Assembly (NCBI GenBank): GCA_017537905.1
Contig: JAFYJX010000035.1
Span: forward strand, 1-11,881
Source: Clostridiales bacterium
Lineage (GTDB): Bacteria > Bacillota_A > Clostridia > Saccharofermentanales > Saccharofermentanaceae
Reading direction: 5' to 3'
DNA: 11,881 nt
Shown here: positions 1 through 6,724 of the stretch, one piece after another
Numbering within the stretch: position 1 is the first letter of the stretch
How the letters are laid out: each line of letters starts with the position of its first letter
Notes under the pieces: model-generated
What the model was told of the DNA's origin: nothing
The model's database searches: none
What the model saw: only the letters and a program-made list of their open reading frames with translations
Position numbers and translations under genes: made by a program

Positions 1-1
1 C

Positions 2-178
2 AAGTGCCCCGGCAACATGGGCGGCTGGGAATTCTTCGATTCGATCCTTAACAGATTCGGCATCGTCGGAACACCCGGCGAAGGCTTCGGCGAGAACGGC
101 GCAGGCTACTTCCGTCTCACGGCTTTCGGTTCTTACGAGAACACACTGAAGGCCTGCGAATTCTTCAAGACACTGTAA
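2..178 (+). CDS. dapL: LL-diaminopimelate aminotransferase, C-terminal end (partial)
   Basis: Only the last 58 residues and the TAA stop are in the window; the 5' part lies before position 1. DapL is a PLP-dependent class I aminotransferase that converts tetrahydrodipicolinate plus glutamate directly to LL-2,6-diaminopimelate, bypassing the succinylase or acetylase steps. The visible tail reads [12 protein letters not shown], then [20 protein letters not shown], the typical DapL ending. The Arg in GYFRLTAFG is the conserved class I residue that binds the substrate carboxylate. The family assignment rests on this tail alone, so a related class I aminotransferase is possible, but the [20 protein letters not shown] pattern is characteristic of DapL. 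A terminator follows 26 bases after the stop. The product would feed the DapF domain encoded at the other end of the window. Confidence 0.85.
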   Translation, partial: KCPGNMGGWEFFDSILNRFGIVGTPGEGFGENGAGYFRLTAFGSYENTLKACEFFKTL

Positions 179-204
179 CAGTCAGACAACATGCTTTATC
201 TGAG

Positions 205-238
205 AACCGGCCGCGGTTTACCGCGGTCAGTTTTTTTT
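205..238 (+). terminator. Intrinsic terminator after dapL
   Basis: A GC-rich stem CCGCGG-TTTA-CCGCGG (211-226) with flanking partial pairing (AACCGG against TCAGTT, one mismatch and one G-T pair) runs straight into eight T residues at 231-238. It lies 26 bases past the dapL stop codon and should separate dapL from radA transcription. Confidence 0.85.
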
Positions 239-242
239 GCTG

Positions 243-352
243 AATACTTTTTCAGTACCTGAAATCAGCTTTTTAGAGCACGAAAAAAGTATTTTACGGC
301 AAAAATACTTTTTCAGTACCTAAATCCGCCCTTTTAGAGCACAAAAAAAGTA
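243..352 (+). repeat. Two tandem copies of an AT-rich imperfect palindromic repeat, period 61 bp
   Basis: Copy 1 is 243-291 and copy 2 is 304-352. Both begin with the identical 18-mer AATACTTTTTCAGTACCT, share TTTTAGAGCAC at 271-281 and 332-342, and end in AAAAAAGTA. Only a short central stretch (about 261-270 and 322-331) varies. Within each copy TACTTTTT at the start pairs with AAAAAGTA at the end, so each unit can fold into a hairpin of about 8 to 11 bp with a loop of about 30 bases. The pair fills most of the dapL-radA intergenic space (179-474), between the dapL terminator and the radA promoter; I see no gene there. It could be a dispersed intergenic palindromic element or a regulator-binding array. 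The function is unknown. Confidence 0.8.
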
Positions 353-434
353 CTGGGGCAAAACAAGGCAGCCTAAACTCACTCATTCACATTTAATCTT
401 GTCCCATTAATGGAAGTACACCTTTGCCCGCCTT

Positions 435-443
435 TGTTATAAT
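435..443 (+). promoter_or_regulatory. Extended -10 promoter of radA-ispD
   Basis: TGTTATAAT contains a consensus -10 (TATAAT, 438-443) preceded by the TGn extension. No good -35 hexamer lies 16-18 bases upstream, which is typical of extended -10 promoters. Transcription would begin near 450, about 25 bases before the radA ATG at 475. This position argues against any radA start upstream of the promoter. Confidence 0.7.
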
Positions 444-474
444 GCAATTAATAAAGATATGGGCGGATACTAAT

Positions 475-1893
475 ATGGCTAAGAAAACAACTTTTTTCTG
501 TAAGGAATGCGGTTATGAGACGTCCGGCTGGATGGGCAAATGCCCTGCCTGCGGCATGTTCAACACCTTTGTAGAAGCTCCTTCCGAGAAGGCTCCTGCC
601 AAGGCGAAGACTGATTCTCCCGCATTTACCGCTAACCAGTATTCCTGGACTGACTCTGCCGTTACGGTAAGGCTCAGTGAAGCCGGCAAGGAGAACTACA
701 AGAGACATTCGACCGGGATTCCCAGCCTTGACGTTCTTTTCGGAGGCGGCATAACGGAAGGATCCGTAACTCTTGTTGCGGGCGAACCCGGCATCGGTAA
801 ATCGACTATCCTGATGCAGCTCGCCGATTCTTATAAAGCCGAGGGCGAGATCCTCTATATCTCCGGTGAGGAATCCCCTGCCCAGATCGGAATGCGAGCA
901 TCCAGACTTAAGATTAAGCGCGACATACTTGTCTGCGGTGAGACGAGGTTCGAAGCGATCGCAGAGCAGCTTAAGACACATAAGCCGTGCCTCGCGATAA
1001 TCGACTCGATCCAGACTCTTTACTCTGAACAGGTCGCGGGAACACCGGGCGGCGTAGCGCAGATCCGTGAGGTTGCCGCAGGACTTATCCGTATCGCCAA
1101 AACAAATAACATAACGATCATCATGGTAGGTCACATTGCAAAGGACGGTTCCATTGCCGGTCCTAAGACGATCGAGCACATGGTCGATACGGTATTGGGA
1201 TTTGAAGGTGATGCCACAGGCGGATACAGGATCATCAGATCTGCCAAGAACAGATTCGGAAGATCCAATGAGATCTGCTTCTTTGAGATGGGTGAGACAG
1301 GCCTTATTCCCGTTGACAGTTCCAAGGCCCTGCTCGTAGCAGGAAGACCGCTTAACAGCCCCGGTTCGGTATTGACGTCCACGCTCGAAGGCAACGACGC
1401 TCTTACTATCGAAGTCCAGGCACTTTGCACCGAGAGTGTTTATCCCAATCCCCAGCGTATGACTTCAGGCCCCGAGAGAGGCAGAGTCCTCATGCTCCTT
1501 GCCGTCTGCGAGAAACTCTTAAAGCTCGGCCTTACTTCGAAGGATTGCTTCGTAAATGTTATCGGAGGCCTTAAGGTATCAGACCCTGCGACCGATCTCG
1601 CGGTTTGCATGGCGACTGTATCTTCTGCCAGAGGCGTAAGCGTGAGACCTAACACCCTGATCCTTGGAGAAGTCGGATTATCGGGTGAGATCAGACCTGT
1701 TTCCAGGATACTTAAAAGGTGCCTTGCTTCAGCCAGACTCGGCATCACTACCGTAGTCCTTCCGGGCAGTTCCAAGGATGCGCTCGAGAAGGAACTTGCC
1801 AACGCTTCTTCTGATGTTTTCGCCGGCAATCCCGTTCCGGAATTCATTTATGCCGATAATCTTAAAGAAGCAGCTGATATACTGTTCTCATAA
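475..1893 (+). CDS. radA: DNA repair protein RadA (Sms)
   Basis: RadA is a RecA-like, DnaB-type hexameric ATPase that promotes branch migration and processing of recombination intermediates. The 472-residue product has the usual length and domain order. A C4 zinc finger comes first (Cys9, Cys12, Cys23, Cys26 in CKECGYETSGWMGKCPAC). The ATPase core follows, with Walker A GEPGIGKST at 103-111, a Walker B strand LAIIDSIQT, and the RadA-specific KNRFG motif at 258-262. The C-terminal part is the Lon-protease-like domain (GGLKVSDPATDLAV, then LGEVGLSGEIRPV). I chose ATG 475 because it gives the family N-terminus MAKK and lies downstream of the -10 at 438-443. An in-frame ATG at 424 would precede the promoter. 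The ribosome site is weak (GGGCGG, 461-466). The TAA stop is followed at once by the ispD ribosome site, so the two genes are co-transcribed. Confidence 0.97.
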   Translation: MAKKTTFFCKECGYETSGWMGKCPACGMFNTFVEAPSEKAPAKAKTDSPAFTANQYSWTDSAVTVRLSEAGKENYKRHSTGIPSLDVLFGGGITEGSVTLVAGEPGIGKSTILMQLADSYKAEGEILYISGEESPAQIGMRASRLKIKRDILVCGETRFEAIAEQLKTHKPCLAIIDSIQTLYSEQVAGTPGGVAQIREVAAGLIRIAKTNNITIIMVGHIAKDGSIAGPKTIEHMVDTVLGFEGDATGGYRIIRSAKNRFGRSNEICFFEMGETGLIPVDSSKALLVAGRPLNSPGSVLTSTLEGNDALTIEVQALCTESVYPNPQRMTSGPERGRVLMLLAVCEKLLKLGLTSKDCFVNVIGGLKVSDPATDLAVCMATVSSARGVSVRPNTLILGEVGLSGEIRPVSRILKRCLASARLGITTVVLPGSSKDALEKELANASSDVFAGNPVPEFIYADNLKEAADILFS

Positions 1894-1894
1894 C

Positions 1895-1904
1895 AGGAGG
1901 TGAT
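1895..1904 (+). promoter_or_regulatory. Ribosome binding site of ispD
   Basis: AGGAGGTGAT is a ten-base full match to the 3' end of bacterial 16S rRNA. It begins two bases after the radA stop codon and ends three bases before the ispD ATG, fixing that start and suggesting strong ispD translation. Confidence 0.9.
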
Positions 1905-1907
1905 CTT

Positions 1908-2657
1908 ATGAGTCTTAAATGCTATTTTCTGATACCTGCCGCAGGAAGCGGAACAAGAATGGGAATCGGGCAGCCCAAGCTCATGAGGAATGTCGAAGGC
2001 AGTCCGGTTATCTTACGTACGATAGGTGCCATTGCCGAAGTCTGCAGAGACAGATATCTGGGATTTGATTACAGGATAATAATCATCACGACCAATGACC
2101 TTTTGGGTATCCTCAAGGCTATGTGCGCAGAATATTTCGCAGACATAAAGATCATGTTCACGCTGGGCGGAAATACCAGGACCGAATCCGTGTCGCTCGG
2201 ACTGAACCTGATAAACGACGCAGAAGATGATGATCTTGTACTCGTCCACGACGGTGCGAGGTGTCTTGTTACGGCCGAAGAGATAAAAGCCTGCATTGAC
2301 GGGCTCAAAAACCACGCCGTATGCGCTTCGGCAGTTCCTGTTAAGAACACATTGAAAGAGGTCGATATACTCCCTTCAGGAGAAGTCAAAGTAAACAATA
2401 CTCCTGACAGGTCCAGGTTCTATGAGATACTTACTCCTCAGGGATTTAAGTTCAAGGATATTGAGACATGCTATATTAAGGCAATAGACAATGGCATCAC
2501 GGCTACCGATGATACGGCACTCGCCGAGATGTGCGGTCTGGATGTTTATCTTACAAAGGGTTTTTATTCGAACCTGAAGATAACGACACCCGAAGACATA
2601 GCGATAGCGTCAGAGATCGTAAGATCAAGGGGCGACAGCGAACCTTTCCACGATTAA
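1908..2657 (+). CDS. ispD: 2-C-methyl-D-erythritol 4-phosphate cytidylyltransferase
   Basis: IspD transfers CMP from CTP to MEP, the third step of the non-mevalonate isoprenoid pathway, in the cytosol. The 249-residue protein has the nucleotidyltransferase N-terminus IPAAGSGTRMG (9-19) with the CTP-binding loop, followed by PKL. It then shows LVLVHDGAR (family: VHDAARP), the substrate-side PVKNTLKEVD, TPDRSRFYEILTPQGF, and the C-terminal TDDTALAE and NLKITTPEDIAIA signatures. The GAR-C variant in place of the usual AAR-P is a small deviation near the active site. The start is fixed by the AGGAGGTGAT site. The gene is second in an operon with radA and ends at a bidirectional terminator, facing ispF on the other strand. 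Confidence 0.95.
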   Translation: MSLKCYFLIPAAGSGTRMGIGQPKLMRNVEGSPVILRTIGAIAEVCRDRYLGFDYRIIIITTNDLLGILKAMCAEYFADIKIMFTLGGNTRTESVSLGLNLINDAEDDDLVLVHDGARCLVTAEEIKACIDGLKNHAVCASAVPVKNTLKEVDILPSGEVKVNNTPDRSRFYEILTPQGFKFKDIETCYIKAIDNGITATDDTALAEMCGLDVYLTKGFYSNLKITTPEDIAIASEIVRSRGDSEPFHD

Positions 2658-2692
2658 AAAACAAGCCCGCTTCAGTTCAAAGCGGGCTTTTT
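2656..2692. terminator. Bidirectional terminator between ispD and ispF
   Basis: A perfect 10-bp stem, AAGCCCGCTT (2663-2672) with AAGCGGGCTT (2680-2689) and a 7-base loop, is flanked by an A-run on the left (2656-2661) and a T-run on the right (2688-2692). It can stop transcription from both sides. It overlaps the last bases of the ispD stop codon and ends three bases from the ispF stop, serving both convergent operons. Confidence 0.9.
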
Positions 2693-2695
2693 GAT

Positions 2696-3190
2696 TCAGA
2701 TCTCTTTTGTAAATGTCAGGATGCAGAAGACCTGTATTCCTTCGCCTCTGCCAAAACCCGTGAGGCCCTCGCCTGTTGTCGCGGTAATACCGACAGAAGA
2801 TGAATCGATACCCAGGATCCTTCCTATCGATTCTTTCATGGCAGGGATATGCGGCATGAGCTTCGGACGAAGGCATTCTATCGTTACAGAACAGTGAATG
2901 ATCTTGCCGCCGTTAAGATATTCGAGAGCTTTCTCGAGATAAACGCGGCTGTCCTTAATGCCCTGTTCGAGGCAAATCTTATCAGCTGCTCCGCCAAGGA
3001 TATTAACACCGGTAAATCCGGAAACTGCATTTGTTATTGCGTGGTAAACGACGTCACCGTCGCTGTTGGCTTCGATCGGCTTATCGAAAGGAATATCGAT
3101 TCCGCCGAGCCTGATGAATGTATCTCCGGAAGGCTCTCCGAATCTGTGACTGTCCTGTCCTATTGTGCTGATAGATACGATATTTCCCAT
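2696..3190 (-). CDS. ispF: 2-C-methyl-D-erythritol 2,4-cyclodiphosphate synthase, divergent form
   Basis: IspF cyclises CDP-ME 2-phosphate to MEcPP with release of CMP, as a metal-dependent trimer. At 164 residues the length is normal. The zinc ligands are kept: Asp13 and His15 in GQDSHRF, and His50 in DGDVVYHA. So are the cytidine-pocket region RPKLMPHIPAM (109-119) and GRGEGI near the end. Three parts differ from the textbook enzyme. The His of HSDGDV is Asn42 here. The DIGxxFPDTDP loop is replaced by NILGGAADKICLEQGIKDSR. The TTTEKLGFTGRGEG segment reads TTGEGLTGFGRGEG. I call it IspF on fold and metal site, but a divergent subfamily. ATG 3190 has AAGGCGG eight bases upstream. It is the last gene of the mrp operon, 14 bases after the lipoprotein stop. 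Confidence 0.85.
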   Translation of the reverse strand: MGNIVSISTIGQDSHRFGEPSGDTFIRLGGIDIPFDKPIEANSDGDVVYHAITNAVSGFTGVNILGGAADKICLEQGIKDSRVYLEKALEYLNGGKIIHCSVTIECLRPKLMPHIPAMKESIGRILGIDSSSVGITATTGEGLTGFGRGEGIQVFCILTFTKEI

Positions 3191-3204
3191 AACTTAAACC
3201 GCCT

Positions 3205-3729
3205 TTACACAACGCCTTTTTCCTGAAGCCATAATATCACATCGCCTATCGACCAGTACTCATAAGATGAGGCATCGAACTTCTCGTCTTTCATGCCGGA
3301 TCTGATAAGAACGAACTCGGGAACGGCATCGATATCATACTTGTCCATGAGAGTCTTATATTCCATGGCATCGAGCATAAGGACCGTTAACTTGCCGTTA
3401 TATTCATAAGCCATCTCTTCAACGACCGCCGTGATCTCTGCGCTGCCGTATTCCATTGAACTGTAGAAATAGACAAGGAACGTAGAGCCGGACACCAGAA
3501 GACCGTCTAAGTCAGTTATCTTGCGGTACTGTATCCCGTAGAGCTGGCTGCCGTCATCGTCAAGTTCACCTTCGACAGGCTCATATACCATGCATATAGC
3601 GGGCTCGTTATATGCATAATCTCCCAGATACTGCATCATGGGATCTGTTTCTTTCGGCTTAGAGCATCCGCATAAAAACGCGAAAGACAACAGGATGGTT
3701 ATGAGTAATGTCAGGTATCTTTTTCTCAC
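3205..3729 (-). CDS. Lipoprotein with a thioredoxin-like fold lacking the CXXC motif
   Basis: The 174-residue product starts with a lipoprotein signal: MRKR, a hydrophobic stretch (5-19), and lipobox L-C-G-C with the lipidated Cys at 22. It should sit on the outer face of the membrane. Residues of about 80-145 read like thioredoxin: strand TFLVYFYSS, a helix (EITAVVEEMAYEYNGKLTVL), a Leu-Asp turn, then DKYDIDAVPEFVLIRSG, where AVP matches the cis-proline site. The place of the redox CXXC is occupied by EYGS, so classical dithiol exchange looks impossible. The start is GTG at 3729, overlapping the TGA of mrp in a GTGA, which implies translational coupling. It lies between mrp and ispF. No specific function can be assigned; a binding or chaperone role is only a guess. 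Confidence 0.8.
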   Translation of the reverse strand: MRKRYLTLLITILLSFAFLCGCSKPKETDPMMQYLGDYAYNEPAICMVYEPVEGELDDDGSQLYGIQYRKITDLDGLLVSGSTFLVYFYSSMEYGSAEITAVVEEMAYEYNGKLTVLMLDAMEYKTLMDKYDIDAVPEFVLIRSGMKDEKFDASSYEYWSIGDVILWLQEKGVV

Positions 3730-4574
3730 TTGTTTATGAGCTCGATTATCATATCCGTTGTGCCGCTTAAAAGATCAACGCTGACCTTCTCGGCATTACC
3801 TGAGTCAACGAGCTTGGTTACTTCAGGATCTAACGGGAGCTTATCTGTTACCTTTGAACCGATCTCTGCAGCAGACTTCTCTATTGTGGAACCGTCACCG
3901 TAAAGTCTGATCTCGTCACCGCAGTGAGGGCACTTGATATAGCTCATGTTCTCAACCATGCCCAATACAGGAACCTTCATCATGGAAGCCATGTTGCGGG
4001 CCTTGTTTACGATCATGGAAACGAGATCCTGGCTCGTTGCAACGAGAACGATACCGTCAACGGGCATGGACTGGAATACCGTGAGCGGAACGTCACCTGT
4101 TCCCGGAGGCATGTCGATGAGGAGAACATCAAGAGTCTCCCAATTCGTCTGTCCCCAGAACTGCTTAAGAAGTGAAGAAAGAACAGGACCTCTCCAGATG
4201 ACAGGAGCTTCCTTGTTCTCGAGTACCAAGTTAACACTGACAGTCTTGATTCCAGTCTTTGTTTCTGCTGGAACGATGAGCTGGTCGTCTGTGGCCATTA
4301 AGTTCTCTGTAAGTCCGAAAGACTGAGGGATCGAAGGGCCTGTGATGTCTGCATCCATGATGCCGACCTTATAACCCTTTCTCGCGAGCTGTACTGCGAG
4401 AACTGATGTTACGAATGATTTTCCTACGCCGCCCTTACCACTTGCTACGCCGATAACGGTCTTGATGGAAGAGCCTTTTGCGAGAGGATCCTTGGCGATG
4501 CCGTTTGCTGACGGGCAGGAATCCTGGGATGTGCAGCCGTTCTTTGACGGGCAGCTGTCGCATGCTGATGACAT
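3726..4574 (-). CDS. mrp: Mrp/NBP35-family iron-sulfur cluster carrier ATPase
   Basis: This is a MinD/ParA-like P-loop ATPase of the Mrp (ApbC/NBP35) group, which binds a [4Fe-4S] cluster at a dimer interface and delivers it to target proteins in the cytosol. In 282 residues it has the deviant Walker A GKGGVGKS (46-53), the switch segment MDADITGPSIP, Walker B LLIDMPPGTGD (151-161), and the cluster-binding CPHC (Cys215, Cys218). A short N-terminal extension carries four cysteines (5, 8, 14, 20) in a CX2CX5CX5C layout, resembling the Cys-rich leaders of other clostridial Mrp proteins and possibly holding a second cluster. ATG 4574 has GGAGG (4581-4585) six bases upstream. A promoter at 4605-4633 lies just ahead, so mrp, the lipoprotein gene and ispF can be transcribed apart from the genes further upstream. 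Confidence 0.93.
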   Translation of the reverse strand: MSSACDSCPSKNGCTSQDSCPSANGIAKDPLAKGSSIKTVIGVASGKGGVGKSFVTSVLAVQLARKGYKVGIMDADITGPSIPQSFGLTENLMATDDQLIVPAETKTGIKTVSVNLVLENKEAPVIWRGPVLSSLLKQFWGQTNWETLDVLLIDMPPGTGDVPLTVFQSMPVDGIVLVATSQDLVSMIVNKARNMASMMKVPVLGMVENMSYIKCPHCGDEIRLYGDGSTIEKSAAEIGSKVTDKLPLDPEVTKLVDSGNAEKVSVDLLSGTTDMIIELINK

Positions 4575-4604
4575 AAAATGCCTCCTTTATATTTTGACGC
4601 GCCT

Positions 4605-4633
4605 ATTATATGTAACGCTTACTCTTTTTTCAA
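4605..4633 (-). promoter_or_regulatory. Sigma-A-type promoter of mrp-lipoprotein-ispF
   Basis: Read on the minus strand, TTGAAA (4628-4633), a 17-base spacer and TATAAT (4605-4610) form a near-consensus promoter. The -35 and most of the spacer lie inside the last codons of the CmpB-like gene, which ends at 4619. Transcription would start near 4598, about 24 bases before the mrp ATG. Confidence 0.8.
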
Positions 4634-5590
4634 AGCCTGTTCTTCTTCGTCTATCTCGAAGATCTCGTCGTTGCCGCTTTCTGTCCTTCTCTTGATGAAC
4701 TTCATGACTGCGGCGCCGGCATCACTGGATCTAACCATAACAACTTTTACAAGACGTTTCTCGTTCTTTTTGAATGAACTTAAAAGGGAACCCATCGTGC
4801 TTACAGCCTGGTCCTTTGCGAGCCTTAAGCTCTCCTTCTCGGCTTCCGTAAACTGATTTGCAAAAGCCTTCTCCTCTGCCCTGTGCTGGGCCGCAAGCTC
4901 TCTTTCCTGACGGCGGTTCTCGTCTATCAGTTTCCTGTACTGTTCATAGTGATTTCTGGTAGGCTCAGATACCGTTACCACCGTATCGACAGCGCCGTAG
5001 ATCTGGGAACCTATAAGGTCTGATACGACCTTGGTGCCTGATACGACTTTCTCCATTGCTTCGAACTTCTTCTTGAATCCTGCGATAGTGATTATCGTGG
5101 TGATAAGGTCGGTTACGAGGATAACCGTAAAGAAAACAAGTATCCCGATCCTTACAGGATTATTAATGAGCGAGATGAGGTGCTTTACGATAGGGTGAAG
5201 GACATAGATACCCAGGGAAGCCGCAATGCCCCAGTAAATATAGAATCTTAAGCAGATATAACCTCTGAAATTGAGCTTATATTCAGAATAATCCCACCAG
5301 CGCATATGGAATGCATGGTAGAGGATCACACCGGCAATAAGTTCGACTATCGTACAGGCAGCAGCCATACCGAAGAATATTATCAGGAAGTTGCCGCTCA
5401 AAGGTTCGAATATCCAGATGGCAGCATAAAAGCCCAATCCGTATACAGGACAAAGCGGACCTGCCAAAAAACCTCTGTTGATGAATTTACCTTCGGTAAT
5501 TCCATAGTAAATTACTTCAACGACCCACCCTACAAAGCTGTAAATAAAGAACATCAGGTAGGATTCTATAAAGGGGTACGGTAAACTCAT
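4619..5590 (-). CDS. CmpB-like (ABC-transporter type IV, PF06541-type) membrane protein with coiled-coil tail
   Basis: The 323-residue product has about five membrane segments in its first 175 residues (roughly 10-30, 45-64, 67-90, 113-135 and 147-172). The signature FVGWVVEVIYYGI followed by NRGFLAGPLCPVYGLG marks the CmpB/DUF1113 putative ABC-transporter family, common in Clostridia and of poorly known function. A charged, probably coiled-coil cytosolic region follows (about 210-265, rich in Glu, Arg, Ala and Gln), then a very acidic and lysine-ended C-terminus (IDEEEQALKKE). No ATPase partner is encoded nearby. The ATG at 5590 overlaps the methyltransferase stop as ATGA, so translation is coupled. 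The family call is by motif recognition; the transport function is unproven. Confidence 0.8.
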   Translation of the reverse strand: MSLPYPFIESYLMFFIYSFVGWVVEVIYYGITEGKFINRGFLAGPLCPVYGLGFYAAIWIFEPLSGNFLIIFFGMAAACTIVELIAGVILYHAFHMRWWDYSEYKLNFRGYICLRFYIYWGIAASLGIYVLHPIVKHLISLINNPVRIGILVFFTVILVTDLITTIITIAGFKKKFEAMEKVVSGTKVVSDLIGSQIYGAVDTVVTVSEPTRNHYEQYRKLIDENRRQERELAAQHRAEEKAFANQFTEAEKESLRLAKDQAVSTMGSLLSSFKKNEKRLVKVVMVRSSDAGAAVMKFIKRRTESGNDEIFEIDEEEQALKKE

Positions 5591-6198
5591 TCTTTCTTAG
5601 ACCTCATAACTCTGTAGCCGCCGTCTATCGCAAGCGTTTCGCAATTGCCAAAGAGCTCTTTCATTTTATCCATTGTTGAAGGTGCGCCCTGCTTGCGCTG
5701 CAGAACGACATAGAGATATCCGCCGGGATTAAGCACATCAAAAGCCTGCTCGTAGAATCCGAATACAGTCTTCTTGCCTGCTCTTACCGGAGGATTCGTC
5801 GCGACGATATCAAAGTGTTCGTCTCTTACGCCGAACAGAATGTCACTCGACATGAATCTGCAGCTTACGCCGTTGTTTGCGGCATTTTCCCTCGCGAGGG
5901 CAACTGCTCTGGAATTGATATCAACGCCTGTTACATCAAAAGCCATAAAGCATGATTTAATTACGATTCCGACGATACCCACGCCGCATCCTAAGTCCAC
6001 AAAACGCTCCATCTTGGGGCCTCTGGACTTGATGTCCTTAACAATGGTATCGATCAGGAGATTTGTTCCGAAGTCTACTTCTTTTCTCGAAAAAACTGAT
6101 GAATCCGTAGTGAATTCAAAATTGATTCCGTTCATTCTGTACGGGATCACTTTCCGGTCTGAAGGAGTTATCGGGTTAGGGTCAAAATACTGTGTCAT
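5587..6198 (-). CDS. RsmC/YbxB-like class I SAM-dependent methyltransferase
   Basis: A 203-residue methyltransferase closely resembling the single-domain YbxB/RsmC proteins of Firmicutes, which are annotated as 16S rRNA guanine-N2 methyltransferases. It has FEFTTDSSVFSRKEVDFGT (27-45), a family hallmark before the catalytic domain. SAM motif I is VDLGCGVGIVG (67-77), the acidic ribose-binding residue lies in GVDIN, and the catalytic NPPVRAGK (135-142) is present. The later QRKQGAP also matches. The start is ATG 6198 (MTQYF); the open frame extends upstream to 6318, but that part overlaps queT in another frame and has no homology. It overlaps queT by ATGA at its start and the CmpB-like gene by ATGA at its end. 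The rRNA target is inferred from the family. Confidence 0.88.
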   Translation of the reverse strand: MTQYFDPNPITPSDRKVIPYRMNGINFEFTTDSSVFSRKEVDFGTNLLIDTIVKDIKSRGPKMERFVDLGCGVGIVGIVIKSCFMAFDVTGVDINSRAVALARENAANNGVSCRFMSSDILFGVRDEHFDIVATNPPVRAGKKTVFGFYEQAFDVLNPGGYLYVVLQRKQGAPSTMDKMKELFGNCETLAIDGGYRVMRSKKE

Positions 6199-6722
6199 GG
6201 TAACTTTTTCTTCAATCCTGTCTTTCCTATTACCGCAACGAGCGGGAGTCCTAAAACTATTAAAACGACTGCTTCTCCGGCCGCAACCGAGAGCATCGAG
6301 AGCAGTACTATCTGCCATGTTACTGCGTCATACAAAAGGAACGGGAGATAACCTCCGACGATAACGCCGTTTGCAACTATCGGAGGGATCACTCCGAGCC
6401 ACATATTCTTTCTGCCGATGATCCTCGAGAAGATACCTGCAATAAGCGTCGCAAGAGTTCCGAAGATTATATCAACGGGGCCCAGATTATTCGGGTTGAT
6501 AAGGTTTGATACAAGGCATCCTATAACAAGTCCGGGGATCATGTTAAATGAGAATATAGGGAACACCGTCATAGCCTCAGATACCCTCGCCTGCACGATT
6601 CCGTATGAGATCGGCTCGAGGAAATATGTGAGCACGATATAGAGCGCTGCAACGATACCGTTGAAAACGATAAATCTTATAAGCTTTCTGTTCTTTTCCC
6701 TCTGTGAAACACTTGCTGCCAT
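6195..6722 (-). CDS. queT: QueT-family queuosine precursor transporter (ECF substrate-binding subunit)
   Basis: The 175-residue hydrophobic protein has a short charged N-terminus and about six membrane segments. The family-specific signature QARVSEAMTVFPIFSFN is followed by GLVIGCLVSNLINPNNLGPVDIIFGTLATL. QueT proteins are S-components of energy-coupling factor transporters that import preQ0/preQ1-type precursors of the tRNA base queuosine; the shared T and A subunits are usually encoded elsewhere. Its ATG is two bases after the oxidoreductase stop with no clear ribosome site, so it probably depends on translational coupling. Many queT genes have a preQ1 riboswitch in front, but here the gene is internal to an operon and I see no such structure nearby. 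Confidence 0.88.
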   Translation of the reverse strand: MAASVSQREKNRKLIRFIVFNGIVAALYIVLTYFLEPISYGIVQARVSEAMTVFPIFSFNMIPGLVIGCLVSNLINPNNLGPVDIIFGTLATLIAGIFSRIIGRKNMWLGVIPPIVANGVIVGGYLPFLLYDAVTWQIVLLSMLSVAAGEAVVLIVLGLPLVAVIGKTGLKKKLP

Positions 6723-6724
6723 AA

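Noticed and set aside
243..352. Minimal CRISPR array
   Set aside because: Only two units, with internal variation and hairpin arms at the ends of each unit rather than constant repeats with unique spacers; no cas genes nearby.
424..474. Upstream in-frame ATG that would lengthen RadA by 17 residues
   Set aside because: It lies before and across the extended -10 promoter (435-443), and the extra residues do not resemble any RadA N-terminus, whereas ATG 475 gives the family start MAKK.
448..1179. Long open frame of 243 codons on the minus strand inside radA
   Set aside because: It is fully antisense to radA, its translation is low-complexity-like with no recognisable domain, and it has no ribosome site; it is a shadow of the coding bias.
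6199..6318. N-terminal extension of the RsmC-like methyltransferase
   Set aside because: The extra 40 residues overlap queT in another frame and look unrelated to the family; ATG 6198 gives the ATGA overlap and the YbxB-like N-terminus.
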